Assembly (NCBI RefSeq): GCF_004005995.1
Contig: NZ_CP034767.1
Location: 1,922,001-1,986,000 of the forward strand
Direction: 5' to 3'
Origin: Devosia sp. 1566
Lineage (GTDB): Bacteria > Pseudomonadota > Alphaproteobacteria > Rhizobiales > Devosiaceae
Length of the DNA stretch: 64,000 nt
Shown here piece after piece: positions 15,939-24,995 of the stretch. How positions within the stretch are numbered: position 1 is the first letter of the stretch; every line of letters starts with the position of its first letter. The translations under genes were made by a program, and so were the position numbers. The notes below the pieces were generated by a model, which worked only from the letters and a program-made list of their open reading frames with translations, was not told the DNA's origin and ran no database searches.

Positions 15939-17066
15939 TCAGTCTGCTGAACTGCTTGGATAGCCACTAACGCCCTTGAGCAAGGCGATCAGTTGCCCCT
16001 GCTGATTGGTCCCGGTCTTTCTAAAGATCTGCGCCAGATGAGTGCGCACGGTCGAAAGTGAAACACGGCGCTGAGATGCGACTTCGTTGAGCGTCAGCCC
16101 CGATGACAAGTCGGTTGCCACACCAGCTTCGGCGGCCGACAGATCAAATAGCCCTCGCAGGACCGCGTTGGACGGCACATTGCCTGTCACTGAATACCCC
16201 GTGACTGCAACCATTGCCGCGCCGCTATCGAATATGTCGCTGGCCGAGCGTTGCAGGGGAATGACATGGATCACCAGTGCTGACCCCGTGTGCTGGCGCC
16301 TCATTGGGAACGACCGCACCTCTGGATGGACGTGATCAAACGGGCCAGGCAGGGCTGCTTGCAGCAATCGGTCGGTCTGGCGGTCCTTAGCAACGAGGCG
16401 GCCGAACGCGGCGGCTCGCAACACATCGCCAAGCTCCTCAAACAGCGCATTGGACGCCAGGACGACGCCCGAAGACGTAACCACGCTGGCCGGAATGCCT
16501 AGAGCGTTCATGCCTATGACATTGGTCTGAGCTCGCTCGAGCTTCAGCCGCGTCGCCAGGAAGCTCGCCCGTGCCAGGTGGGGGCGGAAGCTGTCAAGTA
16601 GAGCGATTTCTTCCGCACTGAAGTCAGCCAAGCCGCTGCGGCGCTCGAAGGTAAACAGCGCCATTTCGCCGTCGGGCATGTCGACCACGCTTCCAACCTG
16701 CCAGTCAGCGCCAATCTTGATCAAATGGGGGTCGCCATTGCGTTCGTCATCGTACAAAAAAGGGGTACGCTCAAGGAAGCCGGCATGATTAAGGTTGCGC
16801 AGACGTTGTACGGGACGGTTGTCGTACCAGAGCGGGCTAGAGGCGAACTCTGCCACAGTATCCACAATGTTGGGCGTCGCCGCGAACAGTGGTGGCAGGC
16901 TTTTATCGATCAGCAACAGCGCGCCTGAATGGGCACCGCTGACACTGGCAATTTCGCCTAATACCTCGGACCACAGTTCGGGCACGAAGGCCGCCTCGTA
17001 GATTTTATCGATCACGCGTACGGGTCCCCCCTCAGGCAAGCGCATGCCGTCTACTGGCACCATCAT
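15939..17066 (-). CDS. LuxR-type HTH regulator, tandem copy 1
   Basis: 375 residues if started at ATG 17066, which lies after AGGAGAATGGCGAAGA; an internal GTG at 17015 matches the start forced on copy 2. The C-terminal LuxR domain reads LFDLSAAEAGVATDLSSGLT then LNEVASQRRVSLSTVRTHLA and IFRKTG. The N-terminal 280 residues look like a GAF/PAS-type sensor (ALLLIDKSLPPLFAATPN; EMALFTFERRSGLADFSAEE). Unlike copy 2 it has SEVLGEIA and NGDPHLIKIG near the 5' end. Ligand and targets unknown. Confidence 0.9.
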   Translation of the reverse strand: MMVPVDGMRLPEGGPVRVIDKIYEAAFVPELWSEVLGEIASVSGAHSGALLLIDKSLPPLFAATPNIVDTVAEFASSPLWYDNRPVQRLRNLNHAGFLERTPFLYDDERNGDPHLIKIGADWQVGSVVDMPDGEMALFTFERRSGLADFSAEEIALLDSFRPHLARASFLATRLKLERAQTNVIGMNALGIPASVVTSSGVVLASNALFEELGDVLRAAAFGRLVAKDRQTDRLLQAALPGPFDHVHPEVRSFPMRRQHTGSALVIHVIPLQRSASDIFDSGAAMVAVTGYSVTGNVPSNAVLRGLFDLSAAEAGVATDLSSGLTLNEVASQRRVSLSTVRTHLAQIFRKTGTNQQGQLIALLKGVSGYPSSSAD

Positions 17067-17204
17067 TCTTCGCCATTCTCCTGTGCGTAACCAACCTCAA
17101 GCGATGAGATGCTGCGGCAGAGTGACCGGACAGAACTGGGGGCGCATCATCCATATAGATGAGATTTTGGCACCGCGGTGCCTGGGCTGCTCGACCTGCA
17201 ATGC

Positions 17205-18299
17205 TCAGTCTGCTGAACTGCTTGGATAGCCACTAACGCCCTTGAGCAAGGCGATCAGTTGCCCCTGCTGATTGGTCCCGGTCTTTCTAAAGATCTGCGC
17301 CAGATGAGTGCGCACGGTCGAAAGTGAAACACGGCGCTGAGATGCGACTTCGTTGAGCGTCAGCCCCGATGATAAGTCGGTTGCCACACCAGCTTCGGCG
17401 GCCGACAGATCAAATAGCCCTCGCAGGACCGAGTTGGACGGCACATTGCCTGTCACTGAATACCCCGTGACTGCAACCATTGCCGCGCCGCTATCGAATA
17501 TGTCGCTGGCCGAGCGTTGCAGGGGAATGACATGGATCACCAGTGCTGACCCCGTGTGCTGGCGCCTCATTGGGAACGACCGCACCTCTGGATGGACGTG
17601 ATCAAACGGGCCAGGCAGGGCTGCTTGCAGCAATCGGTCGGTCTGGCGGTCCTTAGCAACGAGGCGGCCGAACGCGGCGGGTCGCAACACATCGCCAAGC
17701 TCCTCAAACAGCGCATTGGACGCCAGGACGACGCCCGAAGACGTAACCACGCTGGCCGGAATGCCTAGAGCGTTCATGCCTATGACATTGGTCTGAGCTC
17801 GCTCGAGCTTCAGCCGCGTCGCCAGGAAGCTCGCCCGTGCCAGGTGGGGGCGGAAGCTGTCAAGTAGAGCGATTTCTTCCGCACTGAAGTCAGCCAAGCC
17901 GCTGCGGCGCTCGAAGGTAAACAGCGCCATTTCGCCGTCCGGCATGTCGACCACGCTTCCAACCTGCCAGTCAGCGCCAATCTTGATCATGTTGGTGTGG
18001 TGAGGGTTGTCGCCATTGCGTTCGTCATCGTGCCAAAAATGGGCACGCTCAAGGAAGCCGGCATGATTAAGGCTGCGCAGACGTTGTGCGGGACGGTTGT
18101 CGTACCAGAGCGGGTTAGAGGCGAACTCTGCCACAGTATCCACAATGTTGGGCGTCGCCGCGAACAGTGGTGGCAGCTTTTTATCGATCAGCAACAGCGC
18201 GCCTGAATGGGCACCGCTGACACTGGCAATTTCGCCTAACACCTTGGACCACAGTTCGGGCACGAAGGCCGCTTCGTAGATTTTATCGATCACGCGCAC
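17205..18299 (-). CDS. LuxR-type HTH regulator, tandem copy 2
   Basis: 364 residues from GTG 18299. The upstream extension used by copy 1 is closed here by a TGA, so the GTG following GAGGGGTAGGACCC is the start. Protein identical to copy 1 over most of its length; differences are mainly SKVLGEI, DKKLPP and a longer NGDNPHHTNMIKIG loop. HTH region identical, so both should bind the same DNA. Both genes keep their own promoter region. Confidence 0.9.
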   Translation of the reverse strand: MRVIDKIYEAAFVPELWSKVLGEIASVSGAHSGALLLIDKKLPPLFAATPNIVDTVAEFASNPLWYDNRPAQRLRSLNHAGFLERAHFWHDDERNGDNPHHTNMIKIGADWQVGSVVDMPDGEMALFTFERRSGLADFSAEEIALLDSFRPHLARASFLATRLKLERAQTNVIGMNALGIPASVVTSSGVVLASNALFEELGDVLRPAAFGRLVAKDRQTDRLLQAALPGPFDHVHPEVRSFPMRRQHTGSALVIHVIPLQRSASDIFDSGAAMVAVTGYSVTGNVPSNSVLRGLFDLSAAEAGVATDLSSGLTLNEVASQRRVSLSTVRTHLAQIFRKTGTNQQGQLIALLKGVSGYPSSSAD

Positions 18300-18485
18300 G
18301 GGTCCTACCCCTCAAAGCAAGCGCAGGGCCGTCACTGGCACCACCATTCTTCGCCATTCTCCTGTTCGTAGCCAACCTCAAGCGATGAGATGCTGCGGCA
18401 GAGTGACCGGACAGAACTGGGGGCGCATCATCCATATAGATGAGATTTTGGCACCGCGGTGCCTGGGCTGCTCGACCTGCAATGC

Positions 18486-18964
18486 TCAGTCTGCTGAACT
18501 GCTTGGATAGCCACTAACGCCCTTGAGCAAGGCGATCAGTTGCCCCTGCTGATTGGTCCCGGTCTTTCTAAAGATCTGCGCCAGATGAGTGCGCACGGTC
18601 GAAAGTGAAACACGGCGCTGAGATGCGACTTCGTTGAGCGGCAGCCCCGATGACAAGTCGGTTGCCACACCAGCTTCGGCGGCCGACAGATCAAATAGCC
18701 CTCGCAGGACCGCGTTGGACGGCACATTGCCTGTCACTGAATACCCCGTGACTGCAACCATTGCCGCGCCGCTATCGAATATGTCGCTGGCCGAGCGTTG
18801 CAGGGGAATGACATGGATCACCAGTGCTGACCCCGTGTGCTGGTGCCTCATTGGGAACGACCGCACCTCTGGATGGACGTGATCAAACGGGCCAGGCAGG
18901 GCTGCTTGCAGCAATCGGTCGGTCTGGCGGTCCCTAGCAACGAGGCGGCCGAACGCGGCGGGTC
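18486..18964 (-). pseudogene. LuxR-type regulator, tandem copy 3, 5'-truncated
   Basis: Only the C-terminal 160 residues remain, from RPAAFGRLVARDRQTDRLLQ to the end, including an intact HTH. Homology to copies 1 and 2 ends at about 18964 (after GCGGCGGGTCGG). The frame runs on to an ATG at 19031 through antisense methyltransferase sequence, which would give a 181-residue chimera with a DNA-binding domain but no sensor. No promoter evidence. Confidence 0.85.
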
Positions 18965-19437
18965 GGACCGACACCCGGAGAAAGGTATTCCCAGATCGCG
19001 GCAAATGGAAGATCCGTGACTGGACAGCCACGGAAGCCGCAGCGCTGTCGACCGGTTACACCACGGTTGGCATGAGCGACGAGCGTGGCGCGGAAGTTCT
19101 CGGTCGTGCCGTGGACGTGTATCTGAACGATGCTACGTTCTGGCGGGGCGTACCTGAGGCCGTGTGGAATTACCACATCGGCGGCTATCAAATCCTCAAA
19201 AAATGGCTGTCCTACCGCGAAGAAACAATCTTGGGCCGGCCATTGGTGAAAGACGAAGCGCGTGAATTCACAGCGATGGTGAGGAGGATTAGCGCCATCG
19301 TCCTGATGACTGACGTGTTGGATTCCAACTACATGGCGGTCCGCGACGCTTCTATCGCACTGTCCACCGCCAATCCGGTGTCTGTGCCTCAGATTGAAGA
19401 TCCTCAGGCGACCGGCGCTGAGAGCGCGCCAATATAA
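18965..19437 (+). pseudogene. C-terminal remnant of a type ISP restriction-modification / DNA methyltransferase gene
   Basis: The frame is open from the junction at 18965 to the stop at 19437 and reads KWKIRDWTATEAAALSTGYT, then DERGAEVLGRAVDVYLNDAT and VWNYHIGGYQILKKWLSYRE, ending with a helix REFTAMVRRISAIVLMTDVLD. This matches the C-terminal specificity/packing region of large type ISP (LlaBIII-like) enzymes. The nuclease, helicase and methylase parts (over 1000 residues) are missing. An internal ATG at 19072 gives 121 codons, but the fragment should be inactive. It faces away from the truncated luxR copy 3. Confidence 0.8.
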
Positions 19438-20114
19438 ATCGGCGAACAACCAGACGCCAGCGCTCAAGCAACAGCGGGCGGCATTACATCACTTGCCATC
19501 TTCCTCGCCGGTACGGACACTGAGATTTCGCGGGCTGGCTTGTACCCAGCATTAATCTTGCGTGGCCCCAGATTATCGAGTTAAGAATGGTTTACGATGT
19601 ACTGATTGGCCCGTGAGCTGTCAGTGCTTCGCCGCGCTGTCCCGAACGTTCCCTGTTCGAAGGCCCGCGCGCAACGCGGCAGGGTGATGTTCCCCCCGAT
19701 GCACTCAGAATGCCGGACCAGTCGGCGCGGTCTTACAGGATCGCTTGTATCACGGCAGTTGTGCTGAGAAGTTAGAGACCGCTGTCCATGCTTCCGATTT
19801 ATAAGCTGTCGGTCCGCTAACGGCCCCTACCCTGCTCTTCGGAACGCGAACCCCGCTTAGCGGCAATGGGGTGGAGAGCAGCCCTCCCGCCATCGCGCAC
19901 TTCGGCAACTCGTCTTCTGAGGCATTGGCTTTAAGTGGCTGTTGTGGCTTGGCCCAACAAGCAGTCCGTCCTCGTCGCCTACGACAGTGGATGCCTTCTC
20001 TTTCTCTGAAGCCCGGCGGACAACAGCGTGTCCCTTTGCTACCGGATCCGGCAAGGTGCCAGCTCGAAGGCGGAAAGCACGCTACTGATAGTGATTACTC
20101 ACAACCGGCCGAGC
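19438..20114. other. 677-base interval without a supported gene
   Basis: Neither strand holds a convincing gene; frames are short and arginine/serine-rich. Bases 19813-19840 (GTCCGCTAACGGCCCCTACCCTGC) resemble a stretch at 37515-37545, suggesting shared degenerate repeat material. Otherwise nothing recognised. Confidence 0.3.
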
Positions 20115-20958
20115 TCAAAGTTTGTAGCGGGTCAGCCAAACGCCGCAGGCGATCATGCCGGCGGAAACGAAACGCCAGGCACCGTAGCCCTCCTTCAGCA
20201 CGAATGTCGAAATCAGGGCTGCGAACAGCACGCTCGTTTCCCGAAGCGCCGACACCGCGCCGATGGGCGCCAGTGCCATTGCCCATATGATCATCCAATA
20301 GGATACGACCTGCATGCTGCCCGCCAGCATTGAGGACTTCCACTGGTGTTTCAGGACTGCCGTGATTTCCCTGGATTTCCGGGGCCAGGCAATCGGGAAG
20401 GTCAGCAATCCATCGCCGATGGTAAGCCAGACCGCGAAGCCCATCACCGAACCTACTTGCCGGGCCCCAAGGCCGTCCACCAGGGTGTAGGACGCAATGC
20501 AGAGCCCGGTGAGCAAGGCCAGGGAACCGCCCGGCGGTCCGGGGTCGAGCCATCGTTGCGATCGAGGGAAAGGGCCATCACCCCCGCCGAGAGAAAAGCA
20601 CGCCGAACAGGGCAGGTGTGGCGAGAGCTTCTCCGGCAAATACCGCGGCACCCAGCGTGACCAAAAGCGGAGCCGAGCCGCGCGAGATCGGGTACACCTT
20701 CCCCAAGTCCCCATGCTGATAGGCAAAGGGGAGCGCAAAATGATAGGCGGCGTGGAGTACGATCGCCAGGCCCAACAAAGGCCAGCTCGCCGGGTCGGGA
20801 AGGGCGACGAACGGAACGACCAGTGCAGAGACGAGTGCCCCCATGAGGGTGACCGTGGCCATCGAAGCGATCTTGTCGCCGCTGACCTTGATCAGCGCAT
20901 TCCAGCCGGCGTTGAGGGCGGCTGCGAAGATCACGACGAGGGCGATTTCCGTGCTCAT
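20115..20958 (-). pseudogene. EamA/DMT-superfamily transporter, two frameshifts
   Basis: The first part (from ATG 20958) reads EIALVVIFAAALNAGWNALI and ISRGSAPLLVTLGAAVFAGE, typical first-half helices. At about 20590 the frame is lost at a GTGCTTTTCTCTCGG run; the third frame continues FLSAGVMALSLDRNDG, and the second frame resumes at about 20545 with PGGSLALLTGLCIASYTLVD through to the normal end GAWRFVSAGMIACGVWLTRY. Ten helices would be present if repaired. Two independent indels argue for decay, though sequencing error cannot be excluded. Confidence 0.82.
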
Positions 20959-21007
20959 GAGAATATATGTACATGGCCGACGGGCGTGTCACTCCTTGAG
21001 CGCGGAC

Positions 21008-21892
21008 CTAGACCAGCAACCCCAGCCTTGAAAGCGTCAGTCGTGATTGACGGCAGAGTGCTTCATTCTTGCCACCCCGATAGTAACTCAGGGCAATAAC
21101 CGCGCCATATAGGGCCCAGCCCTGCGACCGCAGCCAATCGCTCTCATCAAGATTGAGCCTGTTCCGGAACACGTCACGAGCCGAAGGGTCGACCCAGAAC
21201 CATGCTGTCGCATAGTCGGCGGCAGGATCGCCCACGGCGGATAGTCCCCAATCGATCACGCCCCGCAAAACACCATCTCGGACGATCAGGTTGTCAGCCT
21301 TCAGATCACCGTGTAGCCAAACTGCCTTTCCCAGTAACTCTGCGGTGCAGGCCTCGTCCCAAAGAGCATGGGCGCGACGAGCCGCTATCTCGTCGGCAAC
21401 GATGTCAATTGCTGGCCGGATAGCCTCGGTCAGCTCGCCAAGCACGATCCCCCGCCTGCTGTTACGCTCGCCAGCCGGTGGCGCGCCGTTGGTGTCCTTC
21501 AAGTGCAGTGCCTGGAGGAAATCGGCCAGGCTGGTAGCCGCCCCCTGCCAGTCAGCCACACAATCGGGGGACGCCACCTCACCTTCCATCCAGTTGAAGT
21601 TGCCGAAGTCGAAACCACGTTCTGACCAGCCGCGAAATTGCAGCACCGGCACTTCGAGGGGTAAGCCTTGAAGATGCGGAAGCCAGTCAAGTTCCTTTGA
21701 AAGAATGGCCACCGCAGAAGGTCGCCGCGGCAACCTGATCGCCAGGTTGTCGCCAAGCCGGAAGATGGCGTTGTCCGTTCCGGACGAGGCGATGCGGCGA
21801 ACCGGCAGGTTCGCCCATTGGGGCGCCTGTGCTCTGAGCAAGCCACACACAAATGCATCGTCAATGGAGATTTCGTCGGGATGTGGTGTCAT
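21008..21892 (-). CDS. aminoglycoside phosphotransferase (APH) family kinase
   Basis: 294 residues from ATG 21892, after AGAGGGGG. Kinase motifs: Brenner loop HGDLKADN (194-201) with catalytic Asp196, metal-binding VIDWG (212-216) and GDPAADYATAWFW. The N-lobe has SSGTDNAIFRLGDNLAIRLPR. The family includes true aminoglycoside kinases, macrolide kinases and many small-molecule kinases of unknown substrate; the WLPHLQGLPLEVP segment is as in the broad 'phosphotransferase enzyme family' rather than a named resistance enzyme. Substrate unknown. Confidence 0.88.
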   Translation of the reverse strand: MTPHPDEISIDDAFVCGLLRAQAPQWANLPVRRIASSGTDNAIFRLGDNLAIRLPRRPSAVAILSKELDWLPHLQGLPLEVPVLQFRGWSERGFDFGNFNWMEGEVASPDCVADWQGAATSLADFLQALHLKDTNGAPPAGERNSRRGIVLGELTEAIRPAIDIVADEIAARRAHALWDEACTAELLGKAVWLHGDLKADNLIVRDGVLRGVIDWGLSAVGDPAADYATAWFWVDPSARDVFRNRLNLDESDWLRSQGWALYGAVIALSYYRGGKNEALCRQSRLTLSRLGLLV

Positions 21893-22243
21893 TCGCCCCC
21901 TCTTGACGCTCACCCCAAGGACCCTACCGATGAGCACGCCAGGACAAGCTAACGCAACTGCAAAACCGGGTCACCGAATTGCTACTGAGGCTGGCGCGCC
22001 TGACCGGCCCGTAGGATCGTGTAACGGGCTTGCTTCCTCAATGGACTGCGTCACTTAGGGGGAACGGACGCGAGTCAATCTTGGGCGGTGGACAGACCAG
22101 GTTTAGGTCCATTTACGCCGGTTCTTGTAGGAATGCTTCCGCATGAAACACCACAGTGCGCGATAGCTGCCATTCGACCCCCATCAGTAAGGACCCACAT
22201 TGGGTTAGTTCCTGCCTTCGTGGAAAGCTGCAAGTACTGGCCG
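21893..22243. other. 351-base divergent intergenic region
   Basis: Separates the leftward APH gene from the rightward FadR-led operon. Open frames here are extensions without ribosome sites. The right part carries the promoter listed at 22244. Confidence 0.35.
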
Positions 22244-22272
22244 TTGACGAACATGGCCGCATTCTGTAACGG
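22244..22272 (+). promoter_or_regulatory. candidate sigma-70-type promoter of the FadR operon
   Basis: TTGACG at 22244-22249 and TAACGG at 22267-22272 with a 17-base spacer. The -35 box is good and the -10 box weak. Transcription would begin at about 22279, inside the operator palindrome, giving a short leader before the ATG at 22307. Confidence 0.4.
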
Positions 22273-22284
22273 TGGTCATACCAC
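22272..22284. promoter_or_regulatory. FadR/GntR-type operator palindrome
   Basis: GTGGT-CAT-ACCAC is a perfect palindrome containing TGGTCATACCA, which fits the FadR-subfamily consensus TnGTnnnACnA. It lies 22 bases upstream of the regulator's start codon and overlaps the expected transcription start, so binding would block transcription of the operon (autorepression). Confidence 0.65.
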
Positions 22285-22306
22285 GGTATGGACAAAACTC
22301 GCGGCG

Positions 22307-23059
22307 ATGTCGATTACGAGAGAAGCGCCTGAGCAGACCAGCGGCTATGATCGCATTGTGGGCTTTTTGCGGGAGCAACTGCTCTCCGGGGAGCTCAAGA
22401 CCGGCGACATTCTTTTGCCCGAGCGGGAGCTCGCGGTGCGGCTTGGTGTCAGTCGTCCGGTGCTGCGCGAGGCATTGCGCGCGCTCGCTATGATTGGGGC
22501 CGTGGAGATCCGGCACGGCGTCGGCACGGTGGTCAGAAAGCCCGACGTGTCCACGCTGGGCGATTTCTTCACCTTCGCCCTGGCCCAGCAGGCCGATGTC
22601 ATCGATGACATCATGGAGGCGCGCGTCGCCATAGAGCATCACGCCATTCGCCTGGCCTGTGATCGCGCGACTCAGAACGATCTCGATCGCATTGCGCAGT
22701 GCCTGACGCAGATCGTGGAAACCATCAACGATCCCGAGGCCGGTGGGCAGGCGGACTTCGATTTCCACGAGGCCATTGTCCGGGCCGCGCGCTCGCCCAC
22801 CCTGACCAGTCTTTATACATCCATCGCGACGCTGATGCGGCGCTCGCATCTGGATCGCCGCAAGCAGATTACTTCGGTGGATGGGTTCGAGAGCTTCCTC
22901 GTTGATCATCACCGTCTGATCTACGAGGCAATCGTTCAGCGCGACCCTGCCAAGGCCGACGATTTGCTCCGTCGCCATTTTCAAATCGGCGGCGAGTTCC
23001 GTCGCCGCGCCGCAGACGCGCAGATCTCCGCGCTGCCGTCTTTTAACCGACCTGTCTAA
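22307..23059 (+). CDS. FadR-subfamily GntR transcriptional regulator
   Basis: 250 residues. N-terminal winged helix (about 14-80): LREQLLSGELKTGDILLPER, LAVRLGVSRPVLREALRAL and VEIRHGVGTVV. C-terminal FCD ligand-binding domain (about 95-235) with R-x-x-I-E-x-x-A-I-R-L-A near 103 and the metal-binding D-x-x-F-H (DFDFHEAIV), plus two later histidines in DHHRLIYEAI and LRRHFQ. Such regulators sense sugar acids, carboxylates or amino acids. Leads the operon to 26551 and has an operator just upstream. Confidence 0.92.
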   Translation: MSITREAPEQTSGYDRIVGFLREQLLSGELKTGDILLPERELAVRLGVSRPVLREALRALAMIGAVEIRHGVGTVVRKPDVSTLGDFFTFALAQQADVIDDIMEARVAIEHHAIRLACDRATQNDLDRIAQCLTQIVETINDPEAGGQADFDFHEAIVRAARSPTLTSLYTSIATLMRRSHLDRRKQITSVDGFESFLVDHHRLIYEAIVQRDPAKADDLLRRHFQIGGEFRRRAADAQISALPSFNRPV

Positions 23060-23069
23060 GGGGCACCGA

Positions 23070-23516
23070 GTGCATATTATTATTGGTAGTGACCACGCTG
23101 GCTTTCGTCTCAAGCAAGAGCTTCTCCCCGAGCTCAACAAGTCGGGTATCGAGATCGAAGACGTCGGCAGCTTTGATCCTGACCCCGTCGATTTTCCCGA
23201 TATTGCCTGGGCGGTTTGCCAGAAGGTGCGCTCCACGCCGGGTAGCCGTGGCCTTCTGGTGTGCGGCACCGGTGTTGGCGCCGTGATCGCAGCCAACAAG
23301 ATCAAGGGAATCCGTGCCGCGGTCTGCCATGATGCCCATTCGGCCCACCAGTCGGTCGAGCACGACGATGTCAACGTCATGTGCCTGGGCGCCCAGATCG
23401 TCGGCCCCTGGTTGGCGATCGATCTGATCAACGCCTTCCTTGCGGCAGAATTTGTCACCGACCCCGATTTCGTGCGTCGCGTCGACAAGCTTGCGGCACT
23501 CGAACAGACCGAGTGA
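23070..23516 (+). CDS. rpiB: RpiB/LacA/LacB-family sugar-phosphate isomerase
   Basis: 148 residues from GTG 23070, after AAGGGGCACCGA; 10 bases past the regulator's stop. The N-terminus HIIIGSDHAGFRLK and the anion loop LLVCGTGVGAVIAANKIKG are diagnostic. Residues equivalent to the RpiB active site are Asp8, Cys65 (base), Thr67 and His98 (EHDDVNVMCLG). The family interconverts ribose-5-P and ribulose-5-P, or works on allose-, galactose- or tetrulose-phosphates in catabolic operons. Here it sits between a regulator and an ABC importer, which suggests a dedicated substrate rather than the housekeeping isomerase. Symbol is family-level only. Confidence 0.9.
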   Translation: MHIIIGSDHAGFRLKQELLPELNKSGIEIEDVGSFDPDPVDFPDIAWAVCQKVRSTPGSRGLLVCGTGVGAVIAANKIKGIRAAVCHDAHSAHQSVEHDDVNVMCLGAQIVGPWLAIDLINAFLAAEFVTDPDFVRRVDKLAALEQTE

Positions 23517-23616
23517 GCGCTTAACCACGCGCACCAGGCGGTGCACGGCACAGAGGCTGGTTTGCCAATGCGCGCCAGACCCCGGCTGGCGCCGCCTGAT
23601 CAGCCCAGGAATTCTA

Positions 23617-24294
23617 ATGTCGATCAACTTTCTCCCGATCTTTGCAAGCTGGCAGATGCTGCTCGACGGTGCCTGGCTGACAGTGCAATTGGCTGTGGCG
23701 ACCACGATCACCGGTTTTCTCATTGGAACGCTGTGCGCCATTGCGCGCCGGTCGAGCTACAAAGCAGCGGCTACCATCGCAGCCATCTATGTTGAGGCCA
23801 TCCGCAACACGCCCTTCGTGGTGCAGATTTTCCTCGTTTATTTCGGGCTGTCGACTCTCGGCTTCAAGTTCTCCGCAGTCACCGTCGCCATCGTGGCCCT
23901 GACGATCAATGTTGGCGCCTACACCGCCGAGATCATGCGCGCCGGCTTTGAATCCATCCACAAGGGTCAGTGGGAAGCTGCCGAAACGCTGGGGCTCAAC
24001 AAGGCACAGCAATATTGGCATGTCGCGCTGCGCCCCGCGATGGAGCGGGTTTATCCCTCGCTCTCGAGCCAGTTCATTCTGCTGATGCTGGCTTCATCGG
24101 TGACCTCCCAGATTTCGGCCGAGGAGCTGACTGCGGCCGCCAATTTCATCCAGTCCGAGACCTATCGGCCCTTTGAAGCCTATGTGACCATCGCAGTGAT
24201 CTATGTCGCGCTCTCGCTCGTAATGCGCGTCGCCTTCCTCTTCGTCGGCAAAGCCCTGTTCCCGCGCCAGCGCCGGCTTGGCACCCATCTTTAG
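23617..24294 (+). CDS. polar amino acid-type ABC transporter permease (HisM/GlnP family)
   Basis: 225 residues. Start ATG 23617 after CAGGAATTCTA. Four to five membrane helices; the signature E-A-A-x-x-h-G (WEAAETLGLNKAQQYWHVALRPA, about 129-151) is present, and the N-terminal LLDGAWLTVQLAV is the typical HEQRo-type opening. It forms the membrane pore with the next permease. A 100-base gap from the isomerase gene is the largest in the operon. Confidence 0.9.
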   Translation: MSINFLPIFASWQMLLDGAWLTVQLAVATTITGFLIGTLCAIARRSSYKAAATIAAIYVEAIRNTPFVVQIFLVYFGLSTLGFKFSAVTVAIVALTINVGAYTAEIMRAGFESIHKGQWEAAETLGLNKAQQYWHVALRPAMERVYPSLSSQFILLMLASSVTSQISAEELTAAANFIQSETYRPFEAYVTIAVIYVALSLVMRVAFLFVGKALFPRQRRLGTHL

Positions 24295-24307
24295 GAGGAA
24301 GATCCGC

Positions 24308-24949
24308 ATGACGTCCTCTTTCAATCCTGGCCACTTCAAGTTTCTGCTCGATGGCGCGTTCTGGACCCTGGTCCTGTCGCTGATGGCGTTTGTCGGCGGG
24401 GGGCTGATCGGGTTTGCCGTAGCGCTGGCCCGCATCTCGCCGCTCAAGACGGTCAGATACCTGGCCACCGGCTATGTGCAGCTGGTTCAGGGCACGCCGC
24501 TGCTGGTGATCATGTTCGTCACCTATTTCGGCCTGCCCCAGCTCGGCATTTCGGTGGCGCCCATGGTGGCAGCCGGCTTGTCGATGACCATCTATGTTAG
24601 CGCCTATCTTGGCGAAATCTGGCGCGGCTCGATCCAGTCCGTTCCCAAGGCGCAGTGGGAAGCCGCGGAGTGCCTGGCACTCAACCGGACCGAACGCATG
24701 TTCAAGGTTATCCTGCCACAAGCCGTGCGCATCGCCATTCCACCGACGGTCGGCTTTTCCGTGCAGATCGTCAAGAACACCTCCCTGGCCTATGTGGTTG
24801 GCTTTGTTGAGCTCACCCGCGCCGGCCAGTTGATCAACAACTCCATTTTCCAGCCGCTGCCCGTCTATCTGAGTGTGGCAGCACTCTATTTCTGCCTGTG
24901 CTTCCCGATTTCGGCGCTGAGCCGCCGATTGGAAAAGCGCCTGGCCTAA
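24308..24949 (+). CDS. polar amino acid-type ABC transporter permease (HisQ/GlnP family)
   Basis: 213 residues from ATG 24308, after AGGAGGAAGATCCGC. Opening [19 protein letters not shown] and the cytoplasmic loop [29 protein letters not shown] match the family EAA motif. Pairs with the permease ending 13 bases upstream and the ATPase at 24996. Confidence 0.9.
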   Translation: MTSSFNPGHFKFLLDGAFWTLVLSLMAFVGGGLIGFAVALARISPLKTVRYLATGYVQLVQGTPLLVIMFVTYFGLPQLGISVAPMVAAGLSMTIYVSAYLGEIWRGSIQSVPKAQWEAAECLALNRTERMFKVILPQAVRIAIPPTVGFSVQIVKNTSLAYVVGFVELTRAGQLINNSIFQPLPVYLSVAALYFCLCFPISALSRRLEKRLA

Positions 24950-24995
24950 ACAATCTGGCGTCGGCCGAGAGGTCGCAAAAGCCATGGAGGCAAAC

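Larger units (their letters stand above)
15904..18964 (-). repeat. three tandem direct repeats of a LuxR regulator unit
   Basis: Units begin at 15904, 17170 and 18451 with the same palindrome GCACCGCGGTGC; periods are 1266 and 1281 bases. Each carries one luxR-type gene and its upstream region. Units 1 and 2 are near-identical over their whole length, differing by scattered substitutions and small indels near the 5' end of the gene. Unit 3 stops abruptly at about 18964. The high identity indicates recent duplication by unequal exchange. Confidence 0.9.
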
